NCBI RefSeq assembly: GCF_046098205.1
Contig: NZ_JBJURJ010000015.1
Coordinates: 155,412-219,411, forward strand
DNA length: 64,000 bases
Direction of reading: 5' to 3'
DNA from: Paenibacillus_AR mesotrionivorans
GTDB taxonomy: Bacteria; Bacillota; Bacilli; Paenibacillales; NBRC-103111
Shown here one piece after another: positions 50,378 to 59,618 of the stretch. Position numbers and translations under genes: made by a program. Each line of letters opens with the position of its first letter. The stretch's first letter is position 1. Under the pieces are notes generated by a model. It did not search any database. It was not told the origin of the DNA and saw nothing but the letters and a program-made list of their open reading frames with translations.

Positions 50378-52675
50378 TTGAAGCATCCTTATAAGAAGAG
50401 TCTGGCGATCATTCTCACCATTTCCAGCATTCCCGGCTTTATTATTGCCGCCTTGGTGTATTGGATGGGAGGCAGCCGTCTGGAAAGCGAGCTGCTTCAT
50501 CTCCATCAGCTGCAGATTGAACAGGGCGCCCGCAATATGGACCAGCAGCTGACCAATCTGGAGGTGATGCTGTCCCACTGGGCTTCCGACAACCAGTTCG
50601 ATTACACCCTGGCGGAAGTGGATTTCCACAAAAATTATGACCGGGTGAGGGATATCACCCAGACCCTTCTGGTGATGGAGGGGTCCAATACCTTGACCAA
50701 ACGGGTAGAGCTGAGTTTGGTTAAGCCGGCGGCTGTTCTGTTCGATCCCCAATATTCTCCCATTAGCGATGATACGTATAAGCGGGTTTATGAAAACCTG
50801 CTGAAGACGGACAAACTTTCCTACTGGACCCAGTGGGCGTTCGACCCCGATCATCCGGGAGAAAAGGACCTTACTCTTGTGCAGCATATTCCCGGAGGAA
50901 GCTCCCAGCCCTTCGGCGCCTTATTGCTGCGGCTGGATTCGGACAAAATCGCCAGCACGCTGAAATCGCTGATGCCCTATAACGAAGAGGAAAGCTTTCT
51001 GATCCAGGATTCGGGAGATCTTTATTTTTCGGCCAGCGGGGCGAGTGCGGAGGCTCCACTGGTGAAGGCGCTGCGGGAGAAAATCGGGGAGGAGCCATCC
51101 AAACGGTCTTTTTTCTACGATTGGCAGGGTGTCACCTATACGGTGTCCTACGGGACCTTCAGCAGAATCGCGTCCAACTGGACCTATGTTTCGGCCTCGC
51201 CTGTCCCAAGCATTACCTTGCCCGTTCTGTTTATCTCCAAGCTTATCTTCCTGCTCAGCATCATTGCTCTGGTGTTGGCAGGGCTGCTTTCCTGGTTTGC
51301 CTCTCACCGCATCTATTCTCCTGTGAAACGTCTGGCCCGGCATCTGGCGGGAGACCAGCATATGTCCTATAACAAGGAGGATGAATTCGCGGTTATTGAA
51401 AAAAGGTGGAGTCTGCTCCATGAACAAAGCGACGAGATGCGCAGCCGGTTATCCGGCCAGCTGCCTCATGTCAGGGAGAGCTTCCTGCGCCAGCTGATTC
51501 AGGGCTATTATTATGCATATTCGGAGGACGACCTGAAGCGCCGTATGGAGAGCTTCAAGTGGGAAATCCGCGACAGGCAATTTGTTGTGTTCTATATGCA
51601 GCTGACGGGAAATACGAACGGTGAGGGCAAATTCAAGTTTGGCGATGAAGGGCTGGCAACCTTCGCTGCTGTGAACATCATCAGTGAGTTGGCGGGGAAG
51701 CATTTTGAACAGCATAATGCCGTTAACTTCCATAATCTCAAAGCCGCGCTTCTTATATTGGCGCCCCATCATGAGCCATTGACCGGCAAGCTCCAGGCTT
51801 TTTCGGAGGAGCTGACCCAAACATTCAACCAGGTTCTGAATATGCATGTGACTATGGTAGTAAGCCAGCCCGTCAGCTGGATTACGGAGATTCCAACAGC
51901 CTTCGAGGGAGCCCGGCAGTTGGCGGCCTTCCGCAATATCTTAAGCGGCAACCAGGTTATCTATATGGATGGCCGGACGGGTACCCCGGCGGATGACGAG
52001 GTTCAATACCCGCTGGTCCTCGAGAAAGAGCTGATCCAGGCGCTGCAGAGCGGACAGGAGGAGCTTACCTGTGAGCTTCTGGAATCCTTTTTGACGGCGC
52101 TTACGATGGAGGGGGCTAAGGAAATTGAGGTACAGCTAGGCATGCTGCAGCTGCTGGGAAGCATCCAGCATGCAGTAATGGCATCAGGGATCCAACCCAG
52201 CCGGTTGTTCAAAGGGGTGAATCTATATGAATCCCTGTCCCAAATCCGTGAGCCCCGACTTATGCTGGAATGGTTCCGGGAGAAAATCGTAAAGCCGTAT
52301 CTGCAAGAAATTGTGCGGCGGACGGATGTCCAGACCAAACGGGCTGCAGAGCAAGCTGTGGACTATATCCGGCAGTATTACATGAAGGATATTTCACCGG
52401 AAAGCTGTGCAGAGCACACGGGCACCACGCTTTTCTTCCTGAGCAGAGCCTTCAAGCAGGTAACGGGCAAATATTTTTTGGATTATCTGATGGAGGTCCG
52501 GATGAATAAGGCCAAGGAACTGCTTCGGGATACGGATCTTCTGATCAGCGAGGTGGCGGAGCAATCGGGCTTCCAGCACAGCAACTTCCACCGGATATTC
52601 AAGAAAATGGAGGGGATGAATCCCACCCAGTACAAGGAATTCAGCCGCGGGAAGGCTTTGGAGGCGGACGAATAG
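50378..52675 (+). CDS. AraC-family regulator with membrane sensor (TTG start, module 3)
   Basis: A 765-residue YesN-like regulator. TM1 is at residues ~7-29 (SLAIILTISSIPGFIIAALV), an extracellular Cache-like sensor follows, and TM2 (SKLIFLLSIIALVLAGLLSW) is near 287-307 with a HAMP-like RIYSPVKRLARHL. The C-terminus carries the AraC double HTH: SPESCAEHTGTTLFFLSRAF and SEVAEQSGFQHSNFHRIFKK. It begins at TTG 50378 with a modest GGTG box. It is paralogous to the 33973 regulator along its whole length. It converges on the importer operon 52748-56322, which it likely controls; the upstream cre-like site suggests carbon catabolite control. The sugar sensed is unknown. Confidence 0.92.
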   Translation: MKHPYKKSLAIILTISSIPGFIIAALVYWMGGSRLESELLHLHQLQIEQGARNMDQQLTNLEVMLSHWASDNQFDYTLAEVDFHKNYDRVRDITQTLLVMEGSNTLTKRVELSLVKPAAVLFDPQYSPISDDTYKRVYENLLKTDKLSYWTQWAFDPDHPGEKDLTLVQHIPGGSSQPFGALLLRLDSDKIASTLKSLMPYNEEESFLIQDSGDLYFSASGASAEAPLVKALREKIGEEPSKRSFFYDWQGVTYTVSYGTFSRIASNWTYVSASPVPSITLPVLFISKLIFLLSIIALVLAGLLSWFASHRIYSPVKRLARHLAGDQHMSYNKEDEFAVIEKRWSLLHEQSDEMRSRLSGQLPHVRESFLRQLIQGYYYAYSEDDLKRRMESFKWEIRDRQFVVFYMQLTGNTNGEGKFKFGDEGLATFAAVNIISELAGKHFEQHNAVNFHNLKAALLILAPHHEPLTGKLQAFSEELTQTFNQVLNMHVTMVVSQPVSWITEIPTAFEGARQLAAFRNILSGNQVIYMDGRTGTPADDEVQYPLVLEKELIQALQSGQEELTCELLESFLTALTMEGAKEIEVQLGMLQLLGSIQHAVMASGIQPSRLFKGVNLYESLSQIREPRLMLEWFREKIVKPYLQEIVRRTDVQTKRAAEQAVDYIRQYYMKDISPESCAEHTGTTLFFLSRAFKQVTGKYFLDYLMEVRMNKAKELLRDTDLLISEVAEQSGFQHSNFHRIFKKMEGMNPTQYKEFSRGKALEADE

Positions 52676-52692
52676 ACTGCCCGATAAAGCAG

Positions 52693-52721
52693 AAGGGGAT
52701 GTGCGGATCGCACATCCCCTT
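52693..52721. terminator. Bidirectional terminator between regulator and SBP genes (module 3)
   Basis: AAGGGGATGTGCG and CGCACATCCCCTT pair around GAT, a near-perfect 13-base stem, serving both converging genes. Confidence 0.85.
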
Positions 52722-52747
52722 TCCTGCGGTTATCTCTTACATAAGGA

Positions 52748-54352
52748 TTATTTCTTTTGGGCTGCAGTGTACAGCTCGTTCATTTCCTTCACCAGCTCGT
52801 CACCGCCGGATTTCTTCCAGGTTTCGAAGGCGGCGCGCATACCGGCTTCGTCCAGTTGTCCGACAATGAATTTGATACGGGCATCGTTGATGATGTTTTC
52901 CAATTGGGGTCCCTTTTGGTTGTACACGTCGGAAATCAGAGGAGCTGCAGGATTGGCGACCACAAATTCCTCATTTTTCTTGATGAGAGCGGTTTGCTTC
53001 TTCCGGAGCTCGGTTTGTTTCACGGTAAGAGCGTTGCTGGAGGGCAGGAAGGAGAGCATTTGGTTCAAGCCTTCCACTTCAGATTCCAGAAGAACGGTAT
53101 CCTTGCTGATGGTCACATTCTTTTCGGCGTCCAGCGTGTAGTGTTTACCTTCCAAACCATAGCTCAACAGCGTCTGATTCTCGGAATCATTAATCTTATC
53201 CAGGAAGGCCAGCACACGCTTCAGCTCGGCTTCGGTTTTGACGGTGGACTTCGGTATGGACACCATGCCGGAGTAGCCTGCAGTAGGCAGGGTGCGAAGC
53301 TTGCCGTCCTTGCCCACAACACCGCTGGATACATCGATATAATGAATATTCGGGTTGTCCTTGCCTTCCTTGACCAAAGCGGCATGGATCTTGTCGTCGG
53401 CACGCGCGCCGCCGTCGATCACGTCGACGATTACACCAGCTTGGTTGTTTACCATAGGATCGGTCCACTTGGCGCTGTCGAAGACGGCGAAGTCGGTATT
53501 GATGAGCTTCTCGTCATACAGCTTCTTCATAAACTTCAGGCCCTCGATGTATTCCTCGTATTGATGCTCGGGAACCAGCTTGCCGTCCTTCACACCCCAT
53601 TTGTTGGGAGCGCCGAACCACAGCTTGATGATATCGAAGCCGCTGGCCCAGCCGCCGGTCCATTTGACCAGGATCATGCCATAGGTATCAGCCTTGCCGT
53701 TTTTGTCCGGGTCCTTTTCTTTAAACGCTTTCAACATGTTGTAGAAATCGTCGATGGTTTTCGGCTCCTGCAAGCCGACGGCATCCAGCCAATCCTTGCG
53801 GTAGTAGTAGCCGTTCCGGCCCAGGTCGCGGCCGCGGTAAACGCCGTACACTTTGCCGTCGATGGAGCTGTTGTTCAATACGGTGGGATTGGCGCCGGAG
53901 AGATTCTTGAAATCCTTCAGGTAAGGGCTCAGCTCCCAGAACGCCCCGGAGCGTACGGCATTCACGAAGCTGGAGGATTTGTCGCCCAACACCGCAATCA
54001 AAGTAGGCAGTTTGCCGGATGCCAACGTGATGTTGAATTTATCGTTGTAGGAAGCATTGGGCACCCATTCGAAGTGGATATTGGTATTGGTCCGTTTCTC
54101 CAGCTCGGCCGCTACAGGACTGTCATCCTTGGGGAAGTTGGTTTTGAAAATGGGAAGCATAATGGTCAGCTCAAGGGGCGGCTGCTGGGTGGGCGCCGTG
54201 CTTGCCGCTGCCGAGGGGGCAGTTGACGCGCCGGCAGAAGGGGAAGCGGAGCTTCCGCTATCGCCACCGCAGCCTGCAAGTGTGCCGGCGGCAATGGTTC
54301 CAACCGAAACCACTGCAACAAAACGTTTCATGCTGCTTGCTTTTCTTTTCAT
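52748..54352 (-). CDS. Solute-binding lipoprotein (module 3)
   Basis: A 534-residue lipoprotein of the same superfamily as the others. The signal MKRKASSMKRFVAVVSVGTI leads to the lipobox LAGC; a Ser/Ala/Pro linker (SSASPSAGASTAPSAAAS) follows. The mature domain has FWELSPYLKDFKNLSGANPT, YYRKDWLDAVGLQEPKTIDD and KEKDPDKNGKADTYGMILVK, the last being a probable calcium-binding loop as in the module-2 SBP. It is last in the minus-strand operon after two permeases. AGGAGGGTACAAA precedes the ATG; a second in-frame ATG seven codons later is possible. Ligand unknown. Confidence 0.92.
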   Translation of the reverse strand: MKRKASSMKRFVAVVSVGTIAAGTLAGCGGDSGSSASPSAGASTAPSAAASTAPTQQPPLELTIMLPIFKTNFPKDDSPVAAELEKRTNTNIHFEWVPNASYNDKFNITLASGKLPTLIAVLGDKSSSFVNAVRSGAFWELSPYLKDFKNLSGANPTVLNNSSIDGKVYGVYRGRDLGRNGYYYRKDWLDAVGLQEPKTIDDFYNMLKAFKEKDPDKNGKADTYGMILVKWTGGWASGFDIIKLWFGAPNKWGVKDGKLVPEHQYEEYIEGLKFMKKLYDEKLINTDFAVFDSAKWTDPMVNNQAGVIVDVIDGGARADDKIHAALVKEGKDNPNIHYIDVSSGVVGKDGKLRTLPTAGYSGMVSIPKSTVKTEAELKRVLAFLDKINDSENQTLLSYGLEGKHYTLDAEKNVTISKDTVLLESEVEGLNQMLSFLPSSNALTVKQTELRKKQTALIKKNEEFVVANPAAPLISDVYNQKGPQLENIINDARIKFIVGQLDEAGMRAAFETWKKSGGDELVKEMNELYTAAQKK

Positions 54353-54462
54353 TTTGTACCCTCCTTGTAATGGTCAAGCCTGTTTGGGTTGTTTTATTTG
54401 CATGTATGGAATAACTCCCTTTGGAGTGATTCGCAATCCGGATAAAACGAGGTACGTTGGCA

Positions 54463-55344
54463 TCAACCCTTCACGGAGCCGATCATAACACCCTTGGCAA
54501 AATGCTTTTGCAGGAACGGATACACACACAGGATCGGGATGGTGCCAACGACGATGACCGCCATCTTGATGGACTGCTCCGGAGGCTTCACGAAGTTGGG
54601 GTCCATGGAGTTCAGGTCACCTGCTGCCTGGGACAGCATAACGATCTGGCGCAGCATCACCTGCAGGGGCCACTTGCTGGGGTCATTGATATACAACAGC
54701 GCCGAGAAGAAGTTGTTCCAGTGTCCCACCGCGTAGAACAGGGTGAAGGTGGCGATAACCGGCATGGATAGGGGCAGCACGATTCTCCACAGAAGACTAA
54801 GCTCCTGGCAGCCGTCAATCCGGGCCGCTTCCTCGATTTCAGGAGGCAGCTCCTGAAAGAAGTTCTTCACGATAATCAAATTGAAGGCGTTGATGGCGCC
54901 GGGGAAAATCAGGGCGTTGAAGGAATCCAGCATATTCAGCTCGCGGATCACCAGATAGGTAGGGATCATCCCGCCTCCGAACAGCATGGTGAAGATCACC
55001 ATGTTCAGGAACAGATTGCGTCCCATCAGGCTGCGCCGGGCAAGGGGATATGCCATAGTGATGGTGAAGAACAGGTTGACGATGGTGCCGACTACGGTGA
55101 TGTACATTGAAACCCCAATGCTTCTCATGATGGAGTCGGTTGAAAAGATGAACTGGTAAGCATTCAGGGTGAAGGTTTCCGGAATCAGGAACACGGCACG
55201 CTTAGTAATCTCCGCGTCAGAGGCGAAGGAGCCTGCGATAATAATCAGGAACGGCAGAATAGCAAGGATTCCGGCTGCTCCCAGGAAGAGGTAGTTGGAT
55301 ATATCGAAAATGGTGCCGCCGGCTGTTTTGTATTGCTTGGCCAT
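54463..55344 (-). CDS. ABC importer permease, YtcP/MalG-type (module 3)
   Basis: A 293-residue permease. The first membrane segment is FLGAAGILAILPFLIIIAGS, four or five more follow, the ATPase-docking loop is EEAARIDGCQELSLLWRIVL and the tail is YPFLQKHFAKGVMIGSVKG. It lies 15 bases after the LplB-type permease; 110 bases separate it from the SBP, enough for an extra promoter or processing site, though none was clear. GGGGGAGGGGTTACAG precedes the ATG. Confidence 0.93.
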   Translation of the reverse strand: MAKQYKTAGGTIFDISNYLFLGAAGILAILPFLIIIAGSFASDAEITKRAVFLIPETFTLNAYQFIFSTDSIMRSIGVSMYITVVGTIVNLFFTITMAYPLARRSLMGRNLFLNMVIFTMLFGGGMIPTYLVIRELNMLDSFNALIFPGAINAFNLIIVKNFFQELPPEIEEAARIDGCQELSLLWRIVLPLSMPVIATFTLFYAVGHWNNFFSALLYINDPSKWPLQVMLRQIVMLSQAAGDLNSMDPNFVKPPEQSIKMAVIVVGTIPILCVYPFLQKHFAKGVMIGSVKG

Positions 55345-55359
55345 CTGTAACCCCTCCCC

Positions 55360-56322
55360 CTAATAAAGTCCGGCTTGCCCGAATTTTTTGGCCAGCCAGT
55401 TGCTGCCCAGCACCAGCGTCACGCCGATGACGGCCTTGAAGAGGCCCACTGCCGTACTGTAGCTGAATGCGCCTTGAGTGATACCGACGGTATACACGTA
55501 GGTGTCGAATACCTCGGCGACCTCGCGGTTCAGCGCATTCATCATCAGAAAGATTTGTTCAAAGCCGTTATCGAGAACGTTCCCCATCCGGAGGATCAGC
55601 AGAATCACGATGGTGCTGCGGATAGAAGGAAGCGTAATATGCCAGGTTTGTTTCCACCGGTTGGCACCGTCCATGATCGCCGCTTCATATTGCTCCACAT
55701 CCACCCCGGCCAATGCCGCCAGGAAGATAACTGTTCCCCAGCCGCATTCCTTCCAGATGGTCTGGATGATGATCAGCGGTCTGAACCATTCGGGGTCAGT
55801 GAGGAAAGAGATTTTTTCACCCGTTAACTGATAGATAAATTCATTGATGGTTCCACCCTCCGTGGTCAACAGGATGTACGTTAAGCTCGCCACGATAACC
55901 ATGGAGATAAAGTGCGGCACATACACCAGGGTCTGAATAGACCGTTTGTACCAAGAGATCCTGACTTCATTCAGGAGAAGCGCCAGCAGGATCGGAGCAG
56001 GAAAGGAAAACACCAGACTATATAAGGATAAGACCAGGGTATTGCGCAGCAGCATACCAAACTCGATATTCTGGAAGAACATGTTGAAGTGGTCCAGGCC
56101 TACCCAGTCACTTTTCATAAATCCCAGGAACGGCTGGTAATTCTTAAAGGCCAGCAGGATGCCCCACATGGGTGCGTATTTGAATACCAAGAAATAAAGC
56201 AATCCGGGTGTAATCAGCAGGTACAGCCACTTGTCCCGCTTTAAGCGTTTACTGATTAGATTCCATTTGCTTCTCCGGGTACTCGGTACAACAGTCAACT
56301 CTTCTGCTGCTGTTTCTCCCAC
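55360..56322 (-). CDS. ABC importer permease, LplB-type (module 3)
   Basis: First gene of the module-3 importer operon, 320 residues. It has the LplB signature ITPGLLYFLVFKYAPMWGIL near residues 37-56, an EAA-type loop (YEAAIMDGANRWKQTWHITL) and the AKKFGQAGLY end. The hydrophilic N-terminal 28 residues (MGETAAEELTVVPSTRRSKW) are similar in style to the LplB at 5687. GGAGGTGATGG upstream supports the start. About 150 bases upstream an inverted GCCG(T)TTTCACCGGC element (56472-56487) recalls the paired element of module 2 but is less similar. Confidence 0.93.
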   Translation of the reverse strand: MGETAAEELTVVPSTRRSKWNLISKRLKRDKWLYLLITPGLLYFLVFKYAPMWGILLAFKNYQPFLGFMKSDWVGLDHFNMFFQNIEFGMLLRNTLVLSLYSLVFSFPAPILLALLLNEVRISWYKRSIQTLVYVPHFISMVIVASLTYILLTTEGGTINEFIYQLTGEKISFLTDPEWFRPLIIIQTIWKECGWGTVIFLAALAGVDVEQYEAAIMDGANRWKQTWHITLPSIRSTIVILLILRMGNVLDNGFEQIFLMMNALNREVAEVFDTYVYTVGITQGAFSYSTAVGLFKAVIGVTLVLGSNWLAKKFGQAGLY

Positions 56323-56499
56323 TCCCCATCACCTCCGGGTTGTCTTTCGCTTCTCTAGAGCGGTTATGCTTTGATTATGTTCGAACCCGCAGTCTGACAA
56401 CAATCGGAGATTCTTGTTCGGGCCTAAAACCCGCATTTTGGGCTAAAATCAAAAAAGTGCAAGGCTTGCGAAGCCGGTGAAAACGGCTGAAAACAGTAA

Positions 56500-56535
56500 A
56501 AATCCCGACGGATCATCCGATCCGTCAGGATTTTG
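56500..56535 (-). terminator. Terminator after the CBO0543-like gene
   Basis: On the minus strand, AATCCTGACGGAT pairs with ATCCGTCGGGATT and is followed by TTTTACTG. It lies 30 bases after the stop of the minus-strand gene at 56566. Confidence 0.8.
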
Positions 56536-56565
56536 GGAATGGAATTCAAGTATAGGGGAAAAGGC

Positions 56566-57048
56566 TCAAGCGGGGGAGGGGGAGCCTTTTTTGTTAGAGT
56601 AGGCCCGGATCAGCTCAATGGAGCCGCGGACGGCCAGAAAGGTGCCCAGGAAAAAAAGGAACGAGTAGTACCAGGTCCAGTTGTGGAATTTCACCAGTTG
56701 GGTATTTTCTGCGGCCCACCATTCGAAGAGAGTAGGCGGAATGCTGTAAAGGAAAGCCTGAAGCAAAATTCCGCTTAAGTGGGATTTATATGAGGTTTGG
56801 TTGTACAGGACACAAAGCAAGGGATACGCAAATACGGCAAATACGATGGTTGTTTGGAAAATGTTGGGCAATAAACGGTCCGGATAGCTTAACCATCCCT
56901 TGGCAACAAAATAGGTGTCGCACAGGATGGATAAAAAGCCTTTGAGAAAAAAGACAATAATCCAGTCTTTGACCGGAGGTTTGGAAAATACATAAAACAT
57001 GGTCGCAATTGATAACACCAACACAGTCCAATTAATAAACCCAGCCAT
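56566..57048 (-). CDS. CBO0543-like integral membrane protein
   Basis: A 160-residue protein with about five membrane helices: FINWTVLVLSIATMFYVFSK, DWIIVFFLKGFLSILCDTYF, IFQTTIVFAVFAYPLLCVLY, SGILLQAFLYSIPPTLFEWW and WYYSFLFFLGTFLAVRGSIE. The pattern and the FEWWAAENTQLVKFHNWTW stretch match the small Firmicute family annotated CBO0543, whose function is unknown. I start at 57048, where GGAGGTCAGATGGT lies upstream; a longer frame begins nine codons earlier. It stands alone between the antiporter gene and the module-3 operon. Confidence 0.78.
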   Translation of the reverse strand: MAGFINWTVLVLSIATMFYVFSKPPVKDWIIVFFLKGFLSILCDTYFVAKGWLSYPDRLLPNIFQTTIVFAVFAYPLLCVLYNQTSYKSHLSGILLQAFLYSIPPTLFEWWAAENTQLVKFHNWTWYYSFLFFLGTFLAVRGSIELIRAYSNKKGSPSPA

Positions 57049-57135
57049 ACCATCTGACCTCCATGAAGCTTCCATATTTAGGGAACAACATCAGTATGCC
57101 ACTGGTTTCAGGAATTATCCCTGTCTCAGATGGTT

Positions 57136-58305
57136 TCAACTGCGGAGGCGGTGACCGTTTTCCTGAGTGCTTTTTTTGAAGCAGATTTTTAATAGAGGAG
57201 GTGCAATCAGTGTGGTCAAAATAATGGAAATGACCACCGGGGTAAAATATCCGCTCTCCAACAAGTTTGCCTGCAAGCCTGCCGCCGCAATAATCAAAGC
57301 AACCTCCCCCCGTGAAACCATTCCTGATCCAACGGCAATGGACGAGTTCAAGCTCATCCCCGTAAAACGGGCGCCCACCGCACCTCCCACGAGCTTCGTC
57401 AGCCCGGCTATAACGGTCAGAACCACCACAAAGCCCAGCTGCCCTGCCACACCTGCGAAGGAAACGTTCAGTCCGATGCTCACGAAGAATACGGGAACGA
57501 ATACGCCATAGGCAATGGGCTCGACCTTGGTTTCCACGGTATGCTTAAAGGCTGTTTGCGAGATGGCAAGCCCGGCGGCAAATGAACCGATAATGGCCGC
57601 CATCCCCATTTGGTCGGCGAAGTACGCAAACGCAAAGCATACGGCCAGTGCCATAGACATGACAGGTTCAGTTACGTTCATTTTGGAGAACCACTTCATA
57701 AACCGCGGGACAATAAACCAGCCAGCTCCAACAATTCCAATAAAGAAGATAAGCTTCTTGCCGATCAGCAAGCTGATGGAGGAAGGCTCAGCACCCTCTC
57801 CGAGAAAGCTCATCATAAAAGCCAACAGGATCACAACTAAAACATCATCCACAACAGCCGCCCCTAATATTGTGGTGCCTTCTCGCGACTGGAGCCGATT
57901 CAGGTCCTTCAGTACCTGAACGGTGATGCTTACGGAGGTCGCACTCAGGATCACTCCGAGGAAAAGCGATTGGTTAAAGCCAAGACCAAAGGCTTCGCCA
58001 ACACCGATCCCGCCCAAAAAGGGAAGCGCGATTCCGCCGACAGCCACCGAAAAAGCGGACTTCCAATTTTCCTTCAGTGTTTGTAAATCCGTCTCCAAGC
58101 CCGCGATAAACATCAGGAGAATCACTCCGGTTTCAGCCATGTAATGAATGAATTGATCTTGTTCAATCCATCCCAATACGGCGGGGCCAAGAACGATTCC
58201 TGCAAGCAGCTTGCCTAATACCGACGGCTGGCCAAGCAGGGTGGACAGATGGCCTGCTGCTTTGGTTGAGATCAAAATCAGAACCATATACCAAATAAAT
58301 TCCAA
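57136..58305 (-). CDS. Cation:proton antiporter, CPA2/KefB-like
   Basis: A 389-residue antiporter of the CPA2 family with about 12 membrane helices, exchanging Na+ or K+ for H+. Family features include LLGQPSVLGKLLAGIVLGPA at the N-terminus, TGVILLMFIAGLETDLQTL (helix 3), GAAVVDDVLVVILLAFMMSF with the paired Asp residues of the ion site (VVDDV), and VSRGEVALIIAAAGLQANLL near the end. There is no C-terminal TrkA-N/RCK domain, so it is the short transport-only form. It faces a region with two palindromes (58395-58439) that may hold its operator. A ligand such as K+ or Na+ cannot be read from sequence. Confidence 0.93.
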   Translation of the reverse strand: MEFIWYMVLILISTKAAGHLSTLLGQPSVLGKLLAGIVLGPAVLGWIEQDQFIHYMAETGVILLMFIAGLETDLQTLKENWKSAFSVAVGGIALPFLGGIGVGEAFGLGFNQSLFLGVILSATSVSITVQVLKDLNRLQSREGTTILGAAVVDDVLVVILLAFMMSFLGEGAEPSSISLLIGKKLIFFIGIVGAGWFIVPRFMKWFSKMNVTEPVMSMALAVCFAFAYFADQMGMAAIIGSFAAGLAISQTAFKHTVETKVEPIAYGVFVPVFFVSIGLNVSFAGVAGQLGFVVVLTVIAGLTKLVGGAVGARFTGMSLNSSIAVGSGMVSRGEVALIIAAAGLQANLLESGYFTPVVISIILTTLIAPPLLKICFKKSTQENGHRLRS

Positions 58306-58394
58306 CTTTAGGACTCCTCTGCATGCAAATATATTTTATTTATCATATATCATTTTTTCTTGTAGATAAATAGCGATTTTAAAGGCCGTAAAGT

Positions 58395-58439
58395 GGGTTT
58401 AATAGGCTATTAACCCCTATCATAATCCCTAGGGATTAT
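58395..58439. promoter_or_regulatory. Two palindromes upstream of the antiporter gene
   Basis: ATAATCCCTAGGGATTAT (58422-58439) is a perfect 18-base palindrome. Next to it, GGGTTTAATAGGCTATTAACC plus a final C (58395-58416) is a near-perfect palindrome with one unpaired base. They lie about 90-130 bases upstream of the antiporter start and 50-95 before the small plus-strand frame. They are good operator candidates. Confidence 0.5.
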
Positions 58440-58490
58440 CTCGGCCATAGACAGTTTTAAAATCGATTTATGGGATTTTGGTGAGGTAGG

Positions 58491-58721
58491 ATGATTTTCA
58501 TTTTGGGCGGGGTCGGCATATATAACGGGATCGGCCAGCAGGTGATTCCGTTGAATGAGGATGGGTTTATGGCGGCGCTGTGCAGGAGGCTTATGGAGGC
58601 CCCGTCGCCGGGGCGTGCGTCAATCGCGGAGGAGGCCTGTTTATCCGGCTGGACACCCGCGCAGATATTGCATTTCTTCGATCCCAACTTTGAGGGGATT
58701 CCTCTGGGAAATAGAAGCTAG
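58491..58721 (+). CDS. Possible small protein of unknown function
   Basis: A 76-residue frame starting MIFILGGVGIYNGIGQQVIP and ending FEGIPLGNRS. GAGGTAGG sits directly before the ATG. The middle (ASIAEEACLSGWTPAQILHF) is plausible helix. It contains many Arg/Ala/Pro codons and has no recognised family. It ends seven bases before the LysR gene end on the other strand, in an otherwise unused gap. It may be genuine or chance. Confidence 0.35.
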   Translation: MIFILGGVGIYNGIGQQVIPLNEDGFMAALCRRLMEAPSPGRASIAEEACLSGWTPAQILHFFDPNFEGIPLGNRS

Positions 58722-58727
58722 CGAACA

Positions 58728-59618
58728 CTACACCGGCTTGGATTCAAACTGCATTACATCCATCCCGCCCAGAAACTGGAGAAAAGCCCGTGCGACAATG
58801 CTTACCGCGCTTATAGGCAGGGATACCATCCCGATGTGACGGTACTGGGGAGGGTTCAAGGGCCTCGCAGCCATGGGGAAGGTGACATTGCGGATAATCA
58901 GCTCGGGCATGATGCTGATGCCGAAGCCATTGGCCACCATGGCCATTACCGAAATATCGTCATTCAGCGTATACTTTATCTTAGGCGGGGAGCCCGTATC
59001 CTTCAGCACCGCCCGTATATCATTATCCGAACCCTTCATGGGCATAATGAAGGGTTCTTTGATGATGTCCTCCAGGGATAGGGCCTCCCGTCCGGTCAAG
59101 GGATGCCCCGGCTCCATCAGCACCAGCAGCGGGTCCTGTTTAAGGGGGAGGAAGGAAAGGGTTTCCGGTACCGGAGCGGTAAGGAAGCCGCAATCAATTT
59201 TGCCCTGCGTAATCCATTCGGTGATGTCATCGTAGTTGCCGTCCAGCAATTCAAAGTCCACCAGCGGATAGCGCTCCGAAAAGGAGCGGATGATGCCGGG
59301 CAGCCATTGGGAGGAGACGCTGGTGAAGGTCCCCACCCGGATGGTTCCGGCGACAATATGATTGATATTGGCTATGGTCTGGGCCAAGCTGCGCTGCTGG
59401 TTTACCAGACCTTGCACCCGCTCCAGGATCTGCTTGCCATTGTCAGTCAGGGTGACGCCGTTGCTGCTCCGCCGAAATAGGGCGAAGCCGGTTTCCTTCT
59501 CCAGAGCCGAGATGGCATGGCTGACCCCAGATTGGGTGTAATTCAGCGCCTCCGCGGCCCTTGTGATATTCCCCAGCTCCACAACCTTCAGGAAAATTTC
59601 ATAACGGTTGCTGTTCAT
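58728..59618 (-). CDS. LysR-family transcriptional regulator
   Basis: A 296-residue LysR regulator. The N-terminal winged HTH is textbook: YEIFLKVVELGNITRAAEAL, YTQSGVSHAISALEKETGF and LFRRSSNGVTLTDNGKQIL. The C-terminal effector domain (residues ~90-290) has the two-lobe periplasmic-binding fold (TIRVGTFTSVSSQWLPGIIR; LLVLMEPGHPLTGREAL). It starts within the last 20 bases of the upstream esterase gene, so both are on one transcript, which is less common than the divergent LysR layout. Likely targets are the esterase or the neighbouring MFS gene. Effector unknown. Confidence 0.95.
   Translation of the reverse strand: MNSNRYEIFLKVVELGNITRAAEALNYTQSGVSHAISALEKETGFALFRRSSNGVTLTDNGKQILERVQGLVNQQRSLAQTIANINHIVAGTIRVGTFTSVSSQWLPGIIRSFSERYPLVDFELLDGNYDDITEWITQGKIDCGFLTAPVPETLSFLPLKQDPLLVLMEPGHPLTGREALSLEDIIKEPFIMPMKGSDNDIRAVLKDTGSPPKIKYTLNDDISVMAMVANGFGISIMPELIIRNVTFPMAARPLNPPQYRHIGMVSLPISAVSIVARAFLQFLGGMDVMQFESKPV

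Noticed and set aside
58457..58687. Minus-strand 76-codon frame opposite the small plus-strand frame
   Set aside because: No ribosome site; the plus-strand frame has better start context.
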